Under the pieces are notes generated by a model. That model was not told the origin of the DNA. It ran no database searches and saw nothing but the letters and a program-made list of their open reading frames with translations. Of a stretch of DNA of 61,771 bases, positions 30,270-39,853 are shown in pieces (the stretch's first letter is position 1; each line of letters starts with the position of its first letter). This DNA comes from Candidatus Symbiopectobacterium sp. 'North America' (GTDB lineage: Bacteria; Pseudomonadota; Gammaproteobacteria; Enterobacterales; Enterobacteriaceae): positions 1 through 61,771 of the forward strand of contig NZ_PEHF01000054.1 in assembly GCF_015762685.1 (NCBI RefSeq), in the 5' to 3' direction. The translations under genes were made by a program, and so were the position numbers.

Positions 30270-30579
30270 CACGTTCATTGAAGCGTTACAGGGCGACAAT
30301 GGCAAGCTTTAGGTGTAGAGCGGCGCAGGTTGTAAACGATACTCAGTATTATATATTGTAGCGCCGAAGATTTCTCTAGCGACACTATTTATTTGGCCTG
30401 TCATTAATATACCGCAAAGTTATGGTATAAATGTGATTTTTGTCCACTGCAGCACTCTGAGTGTACCTTCTACATCAAGGGCTTGGACTCAATCCCGTTA
30501 CAACGGTATACTTTGTAACGAGCCTTTGCGCTGTCGCCTTTGTGATGGCGGTCAACCACAGTAGTCAATCGAGGATATT

Positions 30580-30987
30580 ATGCGCTTACTTCATACCATG
30601 TTGCGTGTTGGGGATTTACAACGCTCAATCGATTTTTACACCAAGGTACTGGGGATGCGTTTGCTGCGAACCAGTGAAAATACCGAATACAAATACACGC
30701 TCGCTTTCGTGGGTTATACCGAAGAGAGCGAAGGGGCCGTCATTGAACTGACGTACAACTGGGGCGTTGATAAATACGATTTGGGTAATGCTTTCGGGCA
30801 CATTGCGCTGGCGGTTGAAGACGTTGCCGCAACCTGCGAGCGAATTCGTCAAGCAGGCGAAAAAGTGACGCGTGAAGCTGGCCCGGTTAAGGGCGGCACC
30901 ACAATTATTGCCTTTATCGAAGATCCCGATGGTTACAAGATTGAGCTGATTGAAAAAGCGCAATCCGGAAACGGGCTCGGCAAGTGA
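30580..30987 (+). CDS. gloA: Lactoylglutathione lyase (glyoxalase I)
   Basis: Converts the methylglyoxal-glutathione hemithioacetal to S-lactoylglutathione. At 135 residues it equals E. coli GloA. The Ni(II) ligands are visible: His in [19 protein letters not shown], Glu in [10 protein letters not shown], His in [11 protein letters not shown] and Glu in YKIELIEK. The two beta-alpha-beta-beta-beta repeats are intact. GAGGAT precedes the start. A terminator follows at 31007. Confidence 0.97.
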   Translation: MRLLHTMLRVGDLQRSIDFYTKVLGMRLLRTSENTEYKYTLAFVGYTEESEGAVIELTYNWGVDKYDLGNAFGHIALAVEDVAATCERIRQAGEKVTREAGPVKGGTTIIAFIEDPDGYKIELIEKAQSGNGLGK

Positions 30988-31006
30988 TTGTCAGGCGATG
31001 CTCTGA

Positions 31007-31032
31007 GGCGGTATCTGCCCGCCGCTTTTTTT
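31007..31032 (+). terminator. Rho-independent terminator after gloA
   Basis: Stem GGCGG / CCGCC with a 7-base loop followed by GC and seven T, 20 bases after the gloA stop. Confidence 0.7.
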
Positions 31033-31179
31033 GGCTTTCTCCCTCCCCTTCTCTCTTACGTGGTGCTCATTCCATTGCGCACTTCTCCCCTTCAGGGTGC
31101 TCAAGGCATCAGGTTTACTGCATTGGTGGTGGGAATTTGCCATAATGCGCGCTGCATTTAGTAAATGATTAAAGAGAAC

Positions 31180-31830
31180 ATGGCTGATAAAAATAACCTG
31201 AACGCACTGAGTGGCCGTTTCCGCGGGTTTTACCCGGTTGTTATTGATATTGAAACCGCAGGATTCAACGCGAAAACTGACGCACTGCTGGAAATTGCCG
31301 CCATCACGATGAAAATGGATGAAGACGGTTGGTTACAGCCTGATGAGACGTTGCATTTTCACGTCGCGCCATTCGAAGGCGCGCTGCTTGATCCCGCTGC
31401 GCTGGCATTTACCGGCATTGATCCCCACAATCCGTTGCGCGGTGCCGTCTCTGAATACGAAGCCCTACATGAAATATTCAAAATGGTGCGTAAAGGTATT
31501 AAAGACAGGGGCTGTAATCGCGGGATTATTGTCGCCCACAACGCCAATTTTGATCACGGCTTTCTGATGGCGGCAGCGGAACGCTGCGGGCTGAAGCGCA
31601 ACCCGTTCCACCCCTTTGCCACCTTTGACACTGCCGCGCTGAGTGGATTGGTGCTGGGACAAACCGTATTGGCGAAGGCCTGCATGACCGCTGGCATCGC
31701 CTTCGACTCCGCGCAGGCACACTCAGCGCTTTATGATACACAACAAACCACGGCGCTATTTTGCGAACTGGTTAATCGTTGGAAGCGGCTGGGCGGTTGG
31801 CCATTGCCCCAGGAAGACCAAACGGACTAA
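31180..31830 (+). CDS. rnt: Ribonuclease T
   Basis: A DEDDh 3'-5' exonuclease that trims tRNA and other stable RNA 3' ends. The product is 216 residues from ATG 31180 (E. coli 215). Exo motifs: [19 protein letters not shown] (Asp/Glu), HNANFDHGF (Asp), and HSALYD (His and Asp). The conserved [11 protein letters not shown] and [11 protein letters not shown] are present. An in-frame ATG 15 bases upstream is less likely. lhr, which follows rnt in E. coli, is absent. Confidence 0.96.
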   Translation: MADKNNLNALSGRFRGFYPVVIDIETAGFNAKTDALLEIAAITMKMDEDGWLQPDETLHFHVAPFEGALLDPAALAFTGIDPHNPLRGAVSEYEALHEIFKMVRKGIKDRGCNRGIIVAHNANFDHGFLMAAAERCGLKRNPFHPFATFDTAALSGLVLGQTVLAKACMTAGIAFDSAQAHSALYDTQQTTALFCELVNRWKRLGGWPLPQEDQTD

Positions 31831-31873
31831 GTACCCCGAGTACGACCATAAACAGGTTTTATTCCCAAATAAA

Positions 31874-31903
31874 AGGGGACCACGGTGCTGGGTCCCCTCT
31901 TTT
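31874..31903. terminator. Bidirectional terminator between rnt and grxD
   Basis: Stem AGGGGACC / GGTCCCCT with a 9-base loop; T-rich on the plus side (CTTTT) and preceded by an A-run that gives T on the minus strand. It serves convergent rnt and grxD. Confidence 0.8.
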
Positions 31904-31970
31904 ACCTCAAATACCGGCGGTATGCCCACCAAGAGGCTCGATTTACTGTGCGCTGTCTCCGTCCTGCGGC

Positions 31971-32300
31971 TCACGGTATTTGTCTGCGGTTTCTTTGAAT
32001 CAGTTGCTGTAATTCGCCACGTTGATACATTTCAATGACAATATCGCATCCGCCAACCAGTTCACCGTCAACCCACAGTTGAGGAAAGGTCGGCCAATTA
32101 GCGTATTTTGGCAGCTCGGCACGAATATCCGGGTTTTGTAAAATGTCCACATAGGCGAAGCGTTCACCGCACGCCGACAGCGCTTGCACGGCTTGGGCAG
32201 AGAAACCGCAGCTCGGCAACTTCGGGGAACCTTTCATGTATAACAGAATCGGGTTTTCTGTAATCTGGCGCTGAATTTTTTCAATCGTTGTCGTCGTCAT
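31971..32300 (-). CDS. grxD: Monothiol glutaredoxin 4 with frameshifted C-terminal tail
   Basis: GrxD is a CGFS monothiol glutaredoxin that carries [2Fe-2S] clusters. The core is near-identical to E. coli: YMKGSPKLPSCGFSAQAVQ, the WPTFPQLWVDGELVGGCDI glutathione-site segment, and YQRGELQQLI. The tail then reads QRNRRQIP and stops at 109 residues instead of about 115. Removing a G at 31997 (plus strand) gives KETADKYREPQDGDSAQ. The lost tail is variable in the family, so function may survive. Either a real late frameshift or an assembly error. Confidence 0.88.
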   Translation of the reverse strand: MTTTTIEKIQRQITENPILLYMKGSPKLPSCGFSAQAVQALSACGERFAYVDILQNPDIRAELPKYANWPTFPQLWVDGELVGGCDIVIEMYQRGELQQLIQRNRRQIP

Positions 32301-32710
32301 GCTTTTTGCTTCCTCAAACGGTGTTTCTGCGAGCCATCACGGTACCCTCTTCCTGTCGAAGGGATCGCACGGCATCATTATGTAACGAGGTATTATCGCA
32401 CCATTGTCGTGTATGTGCTTTGTTATCCAAGCGATTGCAAAGCACATATACCGTTGCTTCATTGTAGCGAGAGCAGTCATGACAAAAAAACGCCATTTTT
32501 TGTAGGGTTTTTCCTGTCGCTGTTCCCCCTCAGTCACCCTCGGTGAAATATGCCGCAATAAATGATGATATTTACAGCGGGAAAACAATTATTAACGCTT
32601 TCTAATGATTCTGTTAAGCGAAAAGGTGATTTCCTGCTTTTTTCTCATGCCGTTTTCGTGAATACTTTTCGAATTGAGCGAGTTAAGGATTGTATTCGGT
32701 CTCTTTTATC
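32301..32710. other. grxD-mepH intergenic region with a perfect hairpin
   Basis: 410 bases with no gene. An 11-bp inverted repeat TATGTGCTTTG (32412-32422) / CAAAGCACATA (32438-32448) with a 15-base loop stands out. It has no T-run on either strand, so it is not a standard terminator. Its role is unknown; an operator or a structured 5' leader are both possible. Confidence 0.5.
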
Positions 32711-33622
32711 ATGCGCATATTTATTACTCTGATCTTTGTTTTCTTCAGCCATCTGTTTGTTAATGTTGCCCAGGCAGCTTCGCACACCAATGCGGAGAAG
32801 AAAGCCAGCGCCAGCACGGATGACAAACACCTGAAAAAAAACCAGACCACCAAAACCGCTAAAAAACCACAACCCCCACCAGAACCACCGAAGAAAAAGG
32901 CGACGCAGGAAAAAGCCAAAGCGCAGCCTGAAAAAAAGATCGTTGAAAAAAAGACCGTTGAGAAAAAAACTAAAATAGCGCAAAACACCAAACCCACTAA
33001 AACGACCGCCAATAAAAAGATCTCTGCCGACGTTGAGACCAAGGGCACTGCGTCAAAAACCACGTCATCGCGCTACCATAGCGCAACCCCCGCAAAACTG
33101 GTAAAGGGGCTCAAAAAAGGCGCTGATGCCACTGAGAAGAAAACAGCGACGATAAAACCGGGTGCCAAGAAAGCGGGCAAAGAGTTGGTGCTCAGTGAAG
33201 CGCATAAGCGCCGTTATCAGCATGCAAAAATGACGGCGATGAACAAGCTGATGAGTCAGATCGGTAAACCTTATCAATGGGGTGGTAACTCGCCCTACAC
33301 CGGTTTCGACTGTAGCGGTCTGGTCTATTATGCCTATAAAGATGTGGTGAAGATTCCTATCCCACGCACCGCCAATGAAATGTATCACCTGCGCGATGCT
33401 GCGCCCATCAATAAGGGTGAACTGGAGATTGGCGATCTGGTGTTCTTTCGCATCAATGGTCGCGGCACCGCCGATCATGTCGGGGTTTATCTCGACAATG
33501 GCAAGTTTATTCAGTCACCGCGAACCGGTGCCGATATCAAGATCAGTAAGTTGAGTGAAGACTACTGGCAGGAACACTACATTGGTGCACGTCGCGTGGT
33601 GACACCACAAACGATTCGTTAA
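32711..33622 (+). CDS. mepH: Murein DD-endopeptidase MepH
   Basis: A secreted NlpC/P60 enzyme cleaving meso-DAP-D-Ala cross-links to allow wall growth. It has a signal peptide (MRIFITLIFVFFSHLFVNVAQA), a long Lys/Ala/Thr/Pro-rich low-complexity linker (about residues 30-150) and the catalytic domain: GNSPYTGFDCSGLVYYAY (nucleophile Cys), ADHVGVYLDNGKFIQSPRTG (His) and the C-terminal YIGARRVV. I prefer ATG 32711 over an ATG 21 bases upstream since it begins the signal peptide. sodB and ydhP, which follow in E. coli, are absent. Confidence 0.94.
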   Translation: MRIFITLIFVFFSHLFVNVAQAASHTNAEKKASASTDDKHLKKNQTTKTAKKPQPPPEPPKKKATQEKAKAQPEKKIVEKKTVEKKTKIAQNTKPTKTTANKKISADVETKGTASKTTSSRYHSATPAKLVKGLKKGADATEKKTATIKPGAKKAGKELVLSEAHKRRYQHAKMTAMNKLMSQIGKPYQWGGNSPYTGFDCSGLVYYAYKDVVKIPIPRTANEMYHLRDAAPINKGELEIGDLVFFRINGRGTADHVGVYLDNGKFIQSPRTGADIKISKLSEDYWQEHYIGARRVVTPQTIR

Positions 33623-33648
33623 TCGCCACATCGAGACGCGTTAGCGAT

Positions 33649-33690
33649 AATAAAGACCAGGTTATGCCTATGCAGCCTGGTCTTTATTTT
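33649..33690 (+). terminator. Rho-independent terminator after mepH
   Basis: Perfect 13-bp stem AATAAAGACCAGG / CCTGGTCTTTATT with a 14-base loop and following T. It also lies just past the ynhF stop on the minus strand and may serve both. Confidence 0.85.
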
Positions 33691-33698
33691 AATCGCGA

Positions 33699-33788
33699 TC
33701 AGTTCAACACGGCAACAAAGCTAAATACCATGATCATGACTAACGCTCCAACCGTGGTCAGTAATGACATTTTCAAATCAGTATTCAT
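33699..33788 (-). CDS. ynhF: Small membrane protein YnhF
   Basis: A 29-residue open frame beginning MNTDLKMSLLTTVGALVMI and ending FSFVAVLN, with an ideal ribosome-binding site AAGGAG seven bases before ATG. E. coli YnhF is also 29 residues (starting MSTDLKFSLVTT) and is also encoded just upstream of purR. The charged N-terminal MNTDLK followed by one hydrophobic helix fits a single-pass inner-membrane miniprotein. Its function is not known. It is easily missed because of its size. Confidence 0.88.
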   Translation of the reverse strand: MNTDLKMSLLTTVGALVMIMVFSFVAVLN

Positions 33789-34182
33789 TCTATCTCCTTG
33801 AAACACAGAAACGCGTGAAAATTGCCGCCGCACTGGATGCCCCGTTCTTTCCTGCACACAACTACCCGCAGCACAATGGCGCTAAAAAAGCATTGTTACA
33901 CATTTTATAGGGAAAATCTCCGATCCCGGCTGCACTAATTAAATCAATTATCCCTTTCACTTTCGCGGCAAATCAGCCAGAATTAGCAGTTTACCGTGCG
34001 CTGCGTCGGTGTCCGAACATGTCATCTTCGATGGGATCAACGCGTCCCCTTTAGGTACAAAGTATTTCGGCAGTCTCCTTCTGATATCCTGTTTATACCA
34101 TCGGAAAGAGAACATTACGCAAAAGCAAACGATTAACAAACTATATACTGCCGTAACAAGTAGGTTCAGGAGTCATGTTTAG
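33789..34182. other. ynhF-purR intergenic region
   Basis: 394 bases between divergent genes, without a convincing gene. It holds the purR promoter and a candidate PurR operator. sodB is not here. Confidence 0.5.
34123..34138 (+). promoter_or_regulatory. Candidate PurR operator (autoregulation)
   Basis: AAGCAAACGATTAACA matches the left half and centre of the PUR box consensus (ACGCAAACGTTTTCGT) but diverges at the right half. E. coli purR is autoregulated through such sites. The match is partial. Confidence 0.4.
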
Positions 34183-35208
34183 ATGGCAACGATCAAAGAT
34201 GTGGCAAAGCGTGCTGGCGTTTCAACAACAACCGTCTCTCACGTCATCAACAAAACACGTTTCGTCGCCGAAGAAACCAAAACGGCCGTGCGGGAAGCCA
34301 TCAAGGAATTACACTACTCCCCGAGCGCAGTGGCTCGTAGCTTAAAGGTAAACCACACCAAATCCATCGGGCTGCTCGCTACCTCGAGCGAAGCACCCTA
34401 CTTTGCGGAAATTATCGAAGCGGTTGAAAACAGTTGTTATGCAAAAGGCTACACCCTGATTCTGTGTAACTCGCATAATAACCTGGAAAAACAGCGGGCC
34501 TATCTTTCCATGCTGGCGCAAAAACGGGTCGATGGTCTGTTGGTAATGTGTGCGGAATATCCGCCTGAACTGCTGAGCATGTTGGCCGATTACCGCAGCA
34601 TTCCCATGGTGGTGATGGATTGGGGTCAGGCACACAGCGATTTCACTGACACCATCATTGATAACGCCTTTGAAGGGGGATATCTGGCTGGGTGTTACCT
34701 GATTGAACGCGGCCACCGCGACATCGGTGCCATTCCCGGTATTCAGGAACGCAACACGGGCAGCGGGCGTTATCTGGGTTTTCTCAAAGCCTTGCAGGAA
34801 GCGGATATCACCGTTCGCGATGAGTGGATTGTTCAGGGCGATTTCGAGCCGGAATCGGGTTACAAAGCCATGCACCAGATTTTGGCGCAGAAACAGCGCC
34901 CGACCGCTATTTTCTGCGGCGGTGACATCATGGCCATGGGCGCCATCTGCGCGGCGGATGAGCTCGGACTACGCGTACCGCAAGATATTTCCGTGATTGG
35001 CTACGACAATATTCGCCATGCACGTTATTTCACGCCAGCCTTAACCACGATCCACCAGCCAAAAGAGCGTTTGGGCCAATCGGCTTTTACCATGCTGCTC
35101 GATCGCATCACCAGTAAGCGAGAAGATGCGCAGATGATTGAAGTTCACCCAACGCTTATCGAACGTCGTTCAGTGGGTGACGGCCCTTTCCGCGACTACC
35201 GCCGTTGA
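34183..35208 (+). CDS. purR: Purine repressor
   Basis: A LacI-family repressor using hypoxanthine/guanine as corepressor, controlling purine synthesis genes. At 341 residues it equals E. coli. The helix-turn-helix is [20 protein letters not shown] followed by the hinge helix [10 protein letters not shown]. The corepressor domain has the expected [26 protein letters not shown] and [17 protein letters not shown]. No lesions. In E. coli ydhB and ydhC lie between purR and cfa; they are absent here. Confidence 0.97.
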   Translation: MATIKDVAKRAGVSTTTVSHVINKTRFVAEETKTAVREAIKELHYSPSAVARSLKVNHTKSIGLLATSSEAPYFAEIIEAVENSCYAKGYTLILCNSHNNLEKQRAYLSMLAQKRVDGLLVMCAEYPPELLSMLADYRSIPMVVMDWGQAHSDFTDTIIDNAFEGGYLAGCYLIERGHRDIGAIPGIQERNTGSGRYLGFLKALQEADITVRDEWIVQGDFEPESGYKAMHQILAQKQRPTAIFCGGDIMAMGAICAADELGLRVPQDISVIGYDNIRHARYFTPALTTIHQPKERLGQSAFTMLLDRITSKREDAQMIEVHPTLIERRSVGDGPFRDYRR

Positions 35209-35639
35209 TGTTTAAGACGATTTTCTTATAGTACCTTGATTTGTAAATTCTTTATGGCTGCATCAATCAATTTTGACTTGTCCTCTGATTGAAGCAGTCA
35301 TACACTGTTTTTCATTCGGACAATATCCCTACACTTATCCTTATAATAACGAGCGCAGCACTGCGTATCAGGATATGTTCCCCTACGTGTTATCACGTAC
35401 CGGCGTTGACACTTCATTCCCTCTGGGTATCCAGAGAGTAGACTATGGATGTTATGCCCGCTGCCGCTGTGCAACGGGCAAGCATAAACGACTGCGAACG
35501 AATGCAACCGCTTACTATTTGAACAATGGGTAACCTGCCCGTGATTCGAACACGCAGCGCGCAAACCGCAGCATTCGGGTTGATGAGAGACTGTCTATGC
35601 TGTTCCTTGCGGCGCTGTCTGGCAAGGTTGGGAGAAGTT
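35209..35639. other. purR-cfa intergenic region
   Basis: 431 bases with no gene. Two small perfect hairpins occur: ACGTG-TTAT-CACGT (35385-35398) and CTCTGG-GTAT-CCAGAG (35421-35436). This would be the cfa promoter/leader region; in E. coli the cfa leader is targeted by small RNAs, but I cannot show that here. Confidence 0.4.
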
Positions 35640-36740
35640 ATGAGTTCATCATATGTAGAGGAACTGGCAGAACATAACACGTCCTGGTTCCGGATCGTAC
35701 ACGCGTTATTGGCTATCGCCGATATCAAAATCAATGGCTCACGCCCGTTTGATATCCGGGTACGTAACCCTGATTTCTACAAGCGCGTTCTGCGTGAAGG
35801 CTCCCTGGGGCTCGGGGAAAGCTATATGGACGGTTGGTGGGAGTGCGATCGTTTAGACTGTTTTTTTCGGCGTATTCTACGCGCAGGGCTTGAGAAAAAG
35901 GCCCCCCATCATCTTAAAGACATTTTGCACATTGTCGCCGCGCGCTTGATTAACCTGCAATCCCGCAAGCGAGCCTGGATCGTCGGCGAGGAGCATTACG
36001 ATTTGGACAACGATCTGTTTAGCCTGATGCTCGACACGCATATGCAATACTCCTGCGGCTACTGGAAAGAGGCCACTACCCTAGAACAGGCGCAACAGGC
36101 CAAACTGCGCATGATTTGCGAAAAACTTCAGCTTCAGCCAGGCATGACACTGTTGGATATTGGCTGCGGCTGGGGCGGTCTGGCCGCCTATGCGGCACGC
36201 CATTATGGCGTATCGGTCTACGGAGTGACCATCTCGCGTGAGCAGCAAAAACTGGCTCAGGCGCGCTGTAGCGATCTCAACGTCACCATTGAATTGCAGG
36301 ATTATCGCGACCTTAACCGACATTTCGATCGCATCGTGTCTGTCGGCATGTTTGAGCACGTTGGACCGAAAAATTACGATACGTACTTTCGCGTCGTCAG
36401 CAAAAATCTCAAACCCGACGGGTTGTTTCTGCTGCATACCATTGGGGCAAATAAAACCGATTCGCAGGTTGACCCCTGGATTAACAAATATATCTTTCCC
36501 AACAGCTGCTTGCCCTCCGTGCGCCACATTGCCGCATGCAGTGAACCTTATCTGGTGATGGAGGATTGGCACAATTTTGGGGCCGATTACGATAAAACCT
36601 TGATGGCCTGGCACGATCGCTCGCCAGTTGGCCACAGTTAACGGACCGTTATTCGCCGCGTTTTAACCGTATGTTCCGTTACTACCTGAATGCCTGCGCC
36701 GGGGCGTTTCGCGCGCTGATTTCGGTCAGCTTAACGCCGT
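35640..36740 (+). pseudogene. cfa: Cyclopropane-fatty-acyl-phospholipid synthase, 3' end frameshifted
   Basis: Cfa adds a methylene from S-adenosylmethionine across double bonds of membrane phospholipids. Residues 1 to ~328 are well conserved: GLGESYMDGWWECDRLD, the SAM motif LLDIGCGWGGLAAYAA, VSVGMFEHVGPKNYDTYF and DWHNFGADYDKTLMAWHDR. Then the frame ends in SPVGHS. Restoring a T at ~36621 gives FASWPQLTDRYSPRFNRMF and YYLNACAGAFRA, the expected tail, and a second shift follows near 36716. The last ~50 residues are therefore lost as read. ATG 35640 follows GGAGAAG. Confidence 0.88.
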
Positions 36741-36787
36741 ACAGCCAAGGGTGTATGGCATTTTTTATCGTCTTTTCAGCTCAGGCT

Positions 36788-37438
36788 TCAGGCGCTCTGC
36801 GCAGCATTTGCCGTTGCAGCCTCTTGTGCCTGACTCTGTGCCAGCACACGTTCAACCGTGTCGATCACAGCCTGAGTTTGCGGATCGATTTCGATATTGA
36901 TCCGGTTCCCCAATCGCTTCTGGCCGAGCGTGGTGCGTTGCAGCGTTTCGGGAATCAAATGCACGCAGAAACGGCTGCGAGTCACTTCACCCACCGTGAG
37001 ACTGATGCCATCAATTCCGATAAAACCTTTTTGCAGCACATATTTCATCTGCGATTCATCGAAGAGTCGGAACCAAATCTGGTGGTTGTTTTCCGAGGTA
37101 AGAATTTTAACCACTTCGGCCGTGCACATAATGTGCCCGGACATAACATGTCCGCCAATCTCATCGCCGTATTTTGCGGCACGCTCAATATTCACCAGAT
37201 CGCCCGGCGTGATATCGCCCAGGTTGGTCAGACACAGCGTCTCTTTCATTAAATCAAAACTGACCCGATCGCCATCAATTGCCGTCACCGTCAGACAGCA
37301 GCCGTTATTGGCAATCGAGGCACCTGTCACCAGGCAGGTCAGTAATTCGGGAGGAAGTTTTACCACATGCGTGCGGAAGTTCGTTTTTTCATCGATGGAC
37401 ACCACCGGCGCGGTGCCTTGAACAATACCGGTAAACAT
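36788..37438 (-). CDS. ribE: Riboflavin synthase alpha chain
   Basis: Dismutates two 6,7-dimethyl-8-ribityllumazines to riboflavin. The product is 216 residues with the usual tandem lumazine-binding repeats: [13 protein letters not shown] and [19 protein letters not shown] in the first, [15 protein letters not shown] and [15 protein letters not shown] in the second. It is intact (E. coli name ribC in older maps). It is convergent with cfa and divergent from mdtK as in E. coli. Confidence 0.96.
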   Translation of the reverse strand: MFTGIVQGTAPVVSIDEKTNFRTHVVKLPPELLTCLVTGASIANNGCCLTVTAIDGDRVSFDLMKETLCLTNLGDITPGDLVNIERAAKYGDEIGGHVMSGHIMCTAEVVKILTSENNHQIWFRLFDESQMKYVLQKGFIGIDGISLTVGEVTRSRFCVHLIPETLQRTTLGQKRLGNRINIEIDPQTQAVIDTVERVLAQSQAQEAATANAAQSA

Positions 37439-37900
37439 ACGCTTGCCTCATAATAAATCAGTGAAATAACTGAATGCTACTGTGCCAGTCTCTCCCCCTA
37501 CACCACAGTGGCACGCCGTGAGGGAATAAAGGCTGACAAATCATTTTGCAGTTTGCCTCATAACGACTGGAAAACCAAACGTATTCCCGCCTTTGTCGCC
37601 TGACAAATCCGATAAGGCAACAGAACCTCTCCATTGACACAATATCTTACGAAGAAGTTGGTTTACTTATGCCAAGCCGTTACATAGAATAATGTTATGT
37701 AATCGATTGATTTTCCATCTCAGATAGATGGCTTAAAAAGCTATTCGTGCTCGTTATCTCGCTTGCGGTTGTTTACTTTCATTCATCCCAACCCCCCTGC
37801 TGGAAAAGCAATGCGCCACCTCGCCGTGCTGCCGTATAACAGAAAGCGAGGCGGTATCGACGTCAGTTTTTCGTTTTAACAATTCAAGGAAGGTGTTTGC
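37439..37900. other. ribE-mdtK intergenic region
   Basis: 462 bases between divergent genes; no gene, no riboswitch-like FMN element recognised. A short palindrome CCATCT-N5-AGATGG lies near 37710. Confidence 0.4.
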
Positions 37901-38911
37901 GTGCAGAAATATTTGTCAGAGGCGCGGAGCCTGTTAACGCTCGCGGTTCCTGTCATTATTGCGCAGGTTTCCCAAACGTCCATGGGTGTCGTTGACACCA
38001 TTATTGCGGGTGCCTATAGCGCCACCGATATGGCGGCGGTTGCAATCGGTACCTCCGTGTGGTTGCCGGTCATCCTGTTTGGCACAGTTTATTAATGGCG
38101 CTCACGCCAGTGGTAGCCCAACTCAACGGTTCTGGCCGACGCCCGCGCATCGCCCATCAGGTTCAGCAGGCGTTTATTTTGGACGCGATCGTTGCGGTTA
38201 TCACCATGATAGTACTGTATAACGGCAAACACGTTATTGCCTTGATGCATACCGACTCACCGGAGTTGGCGAATGTTGCCATCGGCTATCTGCACGTGAT
38301 GCTGCTGGGAGTGCCGGGCTATCTGTTCTATCAGGTGCTGCGCTGCCAGTGTGAGGGGTTATCCAAAACCAAGCCGGGCATGGTAATTAGCTTTATTGGC
38401 GTGCTGATCAATATCCCGCTGAACTACATCTTTATCTACGGCAAATTTGGCATGCCTGAACTGGGCGGTGTGGGTTGCGGCCTACACCGGCATCGCGACC
38501 GGCGTGATGCTGGCCTGTTGTACCACCATTTTCACCGCGTTGCTGCGTGAACAGATCGCCTTGTTGTATAACAAGAATCCCGAAGTGGTCGCTATGGCGG
38601 CGCAGTTGATGCTTCTGGCCGCGATTTATCAGATCTCAGACGCGGTGCAGGCTATCGGCAACGGCGTATTGCCTGGCTATAAAGACACGCGTTCCATTTT
38701 CTACATCACGTTCGTCTCCTACTGGATACTCGGTTTACCCAGCGGTTATCTGCTGGCAATGACCGATTATTGGGTGCCGCGCATGGGTCCTGCCGGTTTC
38801 TGGTGTGGCTTTATCATTGGGCTCACTGCTGCCGCGATCATGATGGTGCTACGTATCCGTTATCTGCAACGCCAACCGCCCGGCGATATTCTGGCGCGCG
38901 CGGCGCGCTAG
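37901..38911 (+). pseudogene. mdtK: MATE multidrug efflux pump MdtK, deleted and frameshifted
   Basis: MdtK is a Na+-coupled MATE exporter of about 457 residues. The start ([20 protein letters not shown]), a middle part ([18 protein letters not shown] to [12 protein letters not shown]) and the C-terminal part ([20 protein letters not shown] to ILARAAR) are recognisable. Lesion 1: a base is missing at 38083 (FGHSLL becomes FGTVY-stop). Lesion 2: about 130 codons from the centre of the protein, including several helices, are deleted with a frame change near 38478. It is clearly nonfunctional. tRNA-Val follows as in E. coli. Confidence 0.93.
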
Positions 38912-39116
38912 CCCTGATATCACCCAACGCAAGGGGCAGCAAGCCACCGGCGTTGGGTGAAAAAAACGCAAAGTGAACACAAGCGCAGCAGTCGTGCGGT
39001 TCAACCGCATAAATGTTGCATTTGCGTCTTGCCAGCACCACGTTCACTCGCTACTATGCGCCCCGCACGGCAGCACAGGGCATTGCCCGCTGCTTTAGTT
39101 ACCAGCCTCACAAAAT

Positions 39117-39193
39117 GCGTTCTTAGCTCAGTTGGTTAGAGCACCACCTTGACATGGTGGGGGTCGATGGTTCGAGTCCATTAGAACGCACCA
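39117..39193 (+). tRNA. valV: tRNA-Val (anticodon GAC)
   Basis: A 77-base tRNA including encoded CCA. The acceptor arms GCGTTCT / AGAACGC pair fully, the D loop is AGCTCAGTTGGTTAGAGC, the anticodon stem-loop is CCACC-TTGACAT-GGTGG with anticodon GAC, and the T arm contains GGTTCGAGTCC. E. coli has two tandem copies (valV, valW) after mdtK; only one is seen here. Confidence 0.97.
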
Positions 39194-39370
39194 TTTCTTG
39201 TTCCTCAGTGTTCTATTTATCACTCGGTTTTCAATCTCCTGAAGCCTGTCTTTGGCAATAACACCCGACATTTATCATCAAGAGACAAACCAAAGAGGTG
39301 GTCTGCGTAGGGATTGTGCTTTACACTGAGCGCTGCAAAAATAAGGTGATAAACGATTAGGTAGGCGGTA

Positions 39371-39853
39371 ATGGCTATGAACGGAACGATCACAACCTGG
39401 TTTAAAGATAAAGGTTTTGGATTTATCAAAGATGAAAACGGCGATAATCGTTATTTTCATGTGATTAAGGTCGCCAATCCGGATCTGCTTAAAAAAGGCG
39501 CGACCGTCAGTTTCGAACCCACCACCAATAACAAGGGTCTGTCGGCTTATGCCGTGAAAGTCGAACCGGAAAGCAAATACATTTATATCGCAGGCGAGCG
39601 CATCAAGCTTACCTCTATTAAATCCTTTCTGGTATTCAGCGAAGAAGTGTCGGCCGATACCCGCATTGATAAAGAAAATACGGTGCTTTCTGTGGGCGCG
39701 CTAATGGGAAATATCAGGCCGAAATCAACCGCTAAATCCAGTGATGTTCGTGCGATGAAAAAATCGGTGATCACCACCTTCCATGGTTCGACGTTAATTT
39801 TCACGGAAGATGAAATAGACATTGAGGCCACGGTGAAACTGCTCAAGGTGTGA
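39371..39853 (+). CDS. Cold-shock-domain protein with C-terminal extension
   Basis: A 160-residue protein whose first ~65 residues form a cold-shock domain: GTITTWFKDKGFGFIKDENG carries the RNP1-like KGFGFI and is followed by a YFHV RNP2-like segment. The following ~95 residues (VEPESKYIYIAGERIKLTSI to DIEATVKLLKV) are unlike classic Csp proteins. It probably binds single-stranded nucleic acid; a specific role is unknown. ATG 39371 or the in-frame ATG 39377 may start it. It is intact and followed by yaiL. Confidence 0.8.
   Translation: MAMNGTITTWFKDKGFGFIKDENGDNRYFHVIKVANPDLLKKGATVSFEPTTNNKGLSAYAVKVEPESKYIYIAGERIKLTSIKSFLVFSEEVSADTRIDKENTVLSVGALMGNIRPKSTAKSSDVRAMKKSVITTFHGSTLIFTEDEIDIEATVKLLKV

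Noticed and set aside
33957..34139. 60-residue minus-strand open frame upstream of purR
   Set aside because: No ribosome-binding site or family features; it overlaps the purR promoter region.
36671..37421. Plus-strand open frames over ribE
   Set aside because: They are antisense shadows of ribE; only the first ~20 codons reflect the tail of cfa.
37439..37900. FMN riboswitch near ribE
   Set aside because: The conserved RFN-element blocks are not present; in enterobacteria that riboswitch precedes ribB, not ribE.
38920..38966. Inverted repeat CACCCAACGC / GCGTTGGGTG after mdtK as a terminator
   Set aside because: It is followed by an A-run on the plus strand and preceded by a T-run on the minus strand, so neither direction gives a hairpin followed by T.
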